A stretch of DNA of 8,690 nt from Dehalococcoidia bacterium (GTDB lineage: Bacteria; Chloroflexota; Dehalococcoidia; GIF9; AB-539-J10), in contig JAUWFX010000069.1 of the NCBI GenBank assembly GCA_030606765.1, positions 1-8,690 of the forward strand, read 5' to 3'. The notes under the pieces are model-generated. The model did no database searches. It was given only the letters and a program-made list of their open reading frames with translations, and was not told the origin of the DNA. This document shows, in pieces, positions 4,998 to 8,690 of this stretch (position 1 is the first letter of the stretch; each line of letters opens with the position of its first letter). The position numbers and the translations under genes were made by a program.

Positions 4998-7640
4998 GTG
5001 ACTGGTGACGAACTTAGGCAAGCCTTTCTGAGGTTTTTTCAGGACAGGGGGCATAAGATTATCCCCAGCTCCTCGTTGGTGCCTCATAAAGATCCCACTT
5101 TACTGTTGACCAGCGCTGGCATGGTGCAAATTAAGCCATATTTCCTGGGATTGGAGGCCCCACCTGGCCGGCGATTAGCTTCCTGCCAGAAGTGCTTTCG
5201 CACCACTGATATAGATTCGGTTGGTGATAGCAAACACCTTACCTTCTTCGAGATGCTGGGTAATTTCAGTGTCGGTGATTATTTTAAAAAAGAAGCTATT
5301 TTCTGGGCCTGGGAGTTTGTTACCAAGTATTTGAAACTGCCTGAGGAGCAGCTCTGGATAACTATTTACCTTGACGATGGTGAAGCCTTCGCCTGTTGGC
5401 AAGAGGTTGGAGTCCCCGCTGAGAAGATATTGCGATTCGGCGAGGGGGATAATTTCTGGGGTCCCGTTGGTGATTCCGGTCCCTGCGGACCATGCAGCGA
5501 GATTCATTATGACCTTGGTGAAGAATTTGGCTGCGGCGGACCTGAATGCAAGCCCAATTGCGACTGCGGTCGCTTCTCTGAGATATGGAATCTGGTATTC
5601 ACTCAATACAATCAAGACCAAAGTGGACAACGCACTCCCTTACCCAAACCGAATATCGATACCGGTATGGGACTGGAGAGGACTTTAGCCGCTATCCAGG
5701 GCAAGTCTTCCCCTTATGGAACGGACTTATTTTTCCCTTTGGTAGACCGCATTTGTCGATTGTCCGGAAAAAAATATGGACGGGACGAGAATATCGACCA
5801 AGCCATTCGAATTGTGGCTGAGCATTCACGCGGCATTGCCTTTCTTGTCGCTGATGGCGTAATGCCTTCCAACGAGGGCAGGGGATATATCCTGCGACGG
5901 ATACTCAGGCGTGCTTCGCTCTTCGGCAGGAAACTGGGATTGAATGACCCCTTCCTTAATGAAATGGCTGAAGTTGCCGTTAGCACAATGAGCCACATAT
6001 ATCCCGAACTTATAGCTAATCAGAGCCTGATTACCGAGGTAATTAGAGTTGAAGAGGAAAAGTTTATTACTACCTTAGATACCGGACTTAACTTGGTGGA
6101 AAAGCTCATTGGCGAAGCTTCAGCTCAGGGGAGAGGGGGGCTAACAAGTGAGGAGGTATTCAGACTTTACGACACCTATGGATTTCCCCCAGAGTTAATC
6201 GCTGAGATTGCCGGGGAAAAAGGCCTATTTATAGACTGGGAAGGTTTCCAGGCTGCGATGGAGAGACAGCGGGAAAGAGCTAGGTCAGGACAGAAGTTCG
6301 TCGACTTAAGTGGTCACAGCGCAGGGAAAGCAACGGTCAAGGGCAAGCTTACGGCCATACGTAAGCAAACAGATTTTGTTGGCTACAAGGTAGCTTCTTC
6401 CCAATCTAAAGTCATTAAATTAGCAGTCGAGGAAAAGCCCGTACAAACTGCTTCCCAGGGACATGAAGTTGACATAACACTAGATAGGTCGCCCTTCTAT
6501 GGAGAGATGGGTGGGCAGGTAGGGGATACTGGCGAAATCAGCAGCCAAAAGGGGAAAGTAGCCATCGTAAATACTATTAGAACGCCCTCTGATGTGATTG
6601 TCCACCAGGGAGAAGTTGTTGAAGGCAGCATATCTGTTGGTGAGGAAGTTGAAGCCAAAGTTGATTTCGCTCGGCGCCTGGATATTGCTCGCAACCATAC
6701 TGCTACCCATCTCCTCCAAGCTGCTTTAAGGCAGATAGTGGACAAGCGTATTGAGCAAAAAGGCTCGTTAGTAGAGCCGGAAAGGTTTAGATTTGACTTC
6801 TCTTACTTAGGACAGATAACTGAAGGGCAGCTCAATGAAATTCAGAGGCAAGTCAATGAATGGATACGCCAGAACTTGAAAGCAGAAGCAAAAGTACTCC
6901 TCTATAAGCAGGCCATCGCTGAGGGGGCCATCGCCTTATTTGAAGAAAAGTACGGAGAAGAAGTTCGGATGCTGGAAATCGGGGAGCCAGCAATAAGCAA
7001 AGAACTCTGTGGTGGCACTCATGTGAGTTCAACAGGAGAAATTAGCATATTCCTGATAACCAGTGAAAGCAGCATTGGTACAGGGCTGCATCGTATTGAA
7101 GCGATAACGGGAAGAAAAGCTGAATCTCTAATTGAATCTCGCTTAATTGCTTTGCAAAGCGTAGCCAAAGAAGTAGAAGGCTCGCTTGACGAAGTTCCCA
7201 ACAAGGTGAAAATCCTTATCAGTGAGCTGGAAACAGAGAGTAAAAGAGTGCTTTCACTAGAAAGGGAGCTATCTCGCAGAATAGTGGAGGATTTGCCTGG
7301 GCAAGCCGAGCAAGTGAGCGGTGTGACAGTTCTGGCTGCTAAGGTGCCACCATTGACCATACCTATCCTCAGGGAAATGGGCGATATATTGCGAGACAGG
7401 CTAAAGAGCGCCATAGTAGTTTTGGCTACAGTCTATGATGGCAAGCCTAATTTTTTGGCTATGGTGACTCCTGACTTGATAGCCAGGGGGTTTCATGCCG
7501 GCGATATTATTAATCAAGTAGCCAAAGTTACCGGTGGGGGTGGTGGTGGCAAGGCTGCGATGGCTCAAGCCGGCGGAAAAGATGCCGCCAAGATTGACGA
7601 GGCCCTGCAATTGGTCCATAAACTGATTCAAAAGGTTTGA
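4998..7640 (+). CDS. alaS: alanyl-tRNA synthetase
   Basis: 880-aa class II synthetase that charges tRNA-Ala and clears mischarged Ser and Gly; length matches the family. The start is GTG, chosen because MTGDELRQAFLRFFQDRGHK is the normal family N-terminus. AGAGGG at 4982-4987 serves as the ribosome binding site, about ten bases upstream. Catalytic domain: motif 2 around the stretch FFEMLGNFSVGDYF and motif 3 at D221-TGMGLER (221-228). A C179/C184/C188/C190 cluster precedes EIWNLVFTQY. The editing domain holds its four metal ligands: H567 and H571 (HTATH) and C671 and H675 (CGGTH). The C-terminal oligomerisation/tRNA-elbow domain ends in a Gly-rich GGGGGGK loop. First gene of an operon, followed after one base by yqgF. 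Confidence 0.98.
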   Translation: MTGDELRQAFLRFFQDRGHKIIPSSSLVPHKDPTLLLTSAGMVQIKPYFLGLEAPPGRRLASCQKCFRTTDIDSVGDSKHLTFFEMLGNFSVGDYFKKEAIFWAWEFVTKYLKLPEEQLWITIYLDDGEAFACWQEVGVPAEKILRFGEGDNFWGPVGDSGPCGPCSEIHYDLGEEFGCGGPECKPNCDCGRFSEIWNLVFTQYNQDQSGQRTPLPKPNIDTGMGLERTLAAIQGKSSPYGTDLFFPLVDRICRLSGKKYGRDENIDQAIRIVAEHSRGIAFLVADGVMPSNEGRGYILRRILRRASLFGRKLGLNDPFLNEMAEVAVSTMSHIYPELIANQSLITEVIRVEEEKFITTLDTGLNLVEKLIGEASAQGRGGLTSEEVFRLYDTYGFPPELIAEIAGEKGLFIDWEGFQAAMERQRERARSGQKFVDLSGHSAGKATVKGKLTAIRKQTDFVGYKVASSQSKVIKLAVEEKPVQTASQGHEVDITLDRSPFYGEMGGQVGDTGEISSQKGKVAIVNTIRTPSDVIVHQGEVVEGSISVGEEVEAKVDFARRLDIARNHTATHLLQAALRQIVDKRIEQKGSLVEPERFRFDFSYLGQITEGQLNEIQRQVNEWIRQNLKAEAKVLLYKQAIAEGAIALFEEKYGEEVRMLEIGEPAISKELCGGTHVSSTGEISIFLITSESSIGTGLHRIEAITGRKAESLIESRLIALQSVAKEVEGSLDEVPNKVKILISELETESKRVLSLERELSRRIVEDLPGQAEQVSGVTVLAAKVPPLTIPILREMGDILRDRLKSAIVVLATVYDGKPNFLAMVTPDLIARGFHAGDIINQVAKVTGGGGGGKAAMAQAGGKDAAKIDEALQLVHKLIQKV

Positions 7641-7641
7641 T

Positions 7642-8139
7642 ATGCGCAGCTTGGGGCTAGATGTCGGAGATAAGAGAACTGGAGTAGCTATAAGCGACCC
7701 CCAGGGGATTTTGGCGACCCCCTTAACCGTGTTCACCAATAAAGACGAAGATGTCTTTATAGATGAGATTCTCAAGCTTGTGGAGCAATATAAGGCAGAG
7801 CGCATTGTAGTTGGCTTGCCTCGCCGCTTAAATGGCGAACTGGGAAAACAAGCTGGCAAGGTAACAGCTTTCGCTGACAAATTGTCAGAGCGAGCGAAGC
7901 AAAACAATCTCAACCAGCTTGATGTACAACTATGGGATGAGCGACTCTCTACCAAAGCTGCCGAGCGCTTGATGATGGAAGCTGGTGGCAAGGGAAACAA
8001 ACTGCGCTCCAGGGCAAAAAGAGGAGCCAAAAATCACAGCTTTCCGGTTAAAGCCGAAGTAGATGCCATAGCGGCGGCCTTTATTCTCCAGGGTTTTCTA
8101 GATAGCTTGAGGGATAAAGAACAATGCCAAGATACCTAG
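7642..8139 (+). CDS. yqgF: YqgF/RuvX RNase H-fold nuclease (pre-16S rRNA processing / putative Holliday junction resolvase)
   Basis: 165-aa cytoplasmic nuclease of the YqgF family, implicated in maturation of the 16S rRNA 5' end and historically annotated as a Holliday junction resolvase. The opening LGLDVGDKRTGVAISD carries the first catalytic Asp (D7). GLP follows at 58-60, DERLST carries E100, and EVDAIAAAFILQ carries D141, completing the acidic triad. The usual family length is about 135-150 aa. The excess is an insertion of some 15 mostly basic residues (within 114-137) between the E100 helix and D141, where relatives have a short SRKKRK-like link. The ATG is one base after the alaS stop, with AAAGG at 7631-7635 inside alaS, and the 3' end overlaps aroE by 16 bases. 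Both arrangements point to translational coupling. Confidence 0.95.
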   Translation: MRSLGLDVGDKRTGVAISDPQGILATPLTVFTNKDEDVFIDEILKLVEQYKAERIVVGLPRRLNGELGKQAGKVTAFADKLSERAKQNNLNQLDVQLWDERLSTKAAERLMMEAGGKGNKLRSRAKRGAKNHSFPVKAEVDAIAAAFILQGFLDSLRDKEQCQDT

Positions 8140-8690
8140 GCCTCATCGGTTATCCCCTTAAGCATTCTATCTCTCCTTATTTCCAGCAAGCGGCCTTGGA
8201 TTATTATCGACTTGATATTCGCTATGAAGCCTGGGAGACAAGCCCAGCCCAACTCCAAGACATAGTGAATGATTTAAGAAAACCTCAAAATGTTGGAGCT
8301 AACGTAACCGTGCCCTATAAAGAAGCCGTTTTGCCTTTATTGGACGGAGTTGACGACCTGGTGAAATTGGTCGGTGCTGTCAATACCATAGTCAAAAAAG
8401 ATGATAGGCTTCTGGGTTTTAATACTGACGCCTATGGTTTTATCGAGGCGCTAGACAAAGAAGGGCACCTTGACCCTGAAGGAAAGCAAGTGGTCATCTT
8501 GGGTGCTGGTGGGGTGGCTAGGGCAGTGGGGTTTGCCCTGGTGCAAAGGAAGGTAGCCTCACTGGCCATTACTGATGGTATCTTTGAGCGAGCCAGAGCA
8601 TTGGCAGAAAATTTGGTGAGATATATCAAAGGAGCTTCACCAAGCTCAAATGGTTTGGAGCCAGATGTCACTGCTTTTCAGTGGCAGAGT
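8124..8690 (+). CDS. aroE: shikimate dehydrogenase, 3' end beyond the window
   Basis: 189 residues are visible of a protein usually about 270-290 aa; the frame is open to the last base. It reduces 3-dehydroshikimate to shikimate, the fourth step of chorismate synthesis. The shikimate-binding segment KHSISP (13-18) gives S15 and S17. NVTVPYKE carries the catalytic lysine K66, and GFNTDAYGF carries catalytic D102. The Rossmann loop GAGGVARA spans 127-134. Where NADPH-dependent enzymes have Asn-Arg-Thr after the second Rossmann strand, this one has D151-G-I, which favours NAD(H). The ATG lies inside the end of yqgF (16-base overlap) with GAGGG at 8109-8113. Assignment as AroE rather than a YdiB/quinate paralogue rests on the operon and overall motif match; the coenzyme is inferred. 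Confidence 0.93.
   Translation, partial: MPRYLGLIGYPLKHSISPYFQQAALDYYRLDIRYEAWETSPAQLQDIVNDLRKPQNVGANVTVPYKEAVLPLLDGVDDLVKLVGAVNTIVKKDDRLLGFNTDAYGFIEALDKEGHLDPEGKQVVILGAGGVARAVGFALVQRKVASLAITDGIFERARALAENLVRYIKGASPSSNGLEPDVTAFQWQS

Noticed and set aside
7401..8030. 209-codon open frame on the - strand across the alaS-yqgF junction
   Set aside because: It runs through the 3' end of alaS and most of yqgF, both strongly supported on the + strand, and its product shows no recognisable motif.

Overview
The window looks like an ordinary bacterial chromosome segment. It reads as an anaerobic, moderately AT-leaning bacterium, and the best guess is a Dehalococcoidia-like member of the Chloroflexota. 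That guess rests on the style of the Rho protein (GERPEE and DGITR variants), the AlaRS motif style, and a paired acyl-CoA dehydrogenase operon beside housekeeping genes. It is an inference from remembered family features; a 16S rRNA or marker-gene tree would be needed to settle it. I see no mobile element, tRNA, rRNA or CRISPR array.

Left block (1-2199, + strand): a short class I aldolase of the transaldolase type (tal), then transcription terminator Rho, then a 58-codon Cys/Trp-rich reading frame with a CxxC...CH...C pattern. The last is too short to be found by simple ORF calling. The three lie in one direction with gaps of 54 and 35 bases and could be one transcript.

Middle block (2200-4997): a 206-base convergent spacer, then two acyl-CoA dehydrogenase genes on the - strand, 16 bases apart, with strong ribosome binding sites. 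The two proteins are degenerate in complementary ways. The 395-aa protein keeps the catalytic Glu and the 'own-subunit' half of the FAD site. The 364-aa protein lacks these but keeps the 'partner-subunit' half. This predicts an obligate alpha2beta2 heteromer with one active site per heterodimer, like the steroid side-chain dehydrogenases of actinobacteria. It is the most interesting signal here. A 293-base divergent spacer follows. It holds a candidate promoter for the - strand pair, an imperfect 34-base palindrome, and a near-consensus sigma70-type promoter for the next operon.

Right block (4998-8690, + strand): alaS (alanyl-tRNA synthetase with a complete editing site), yqgF/ruvX (RNase H-fold nuclease) and aroE (shikimate dehydrogenase, cut by the window end). 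They are separated by 1 base and then overlap by 16 bases, so this is a tight operon joining translation, rRNA maturation and aromatic amino acid synthesis. AroE has lost the usual NADPH-phosphate-binding Asn-Arg-Thr and has Asp there, suggesting NAD use. YqgF has a roughly 15-residue basic insertion before its last catalytic Asp.
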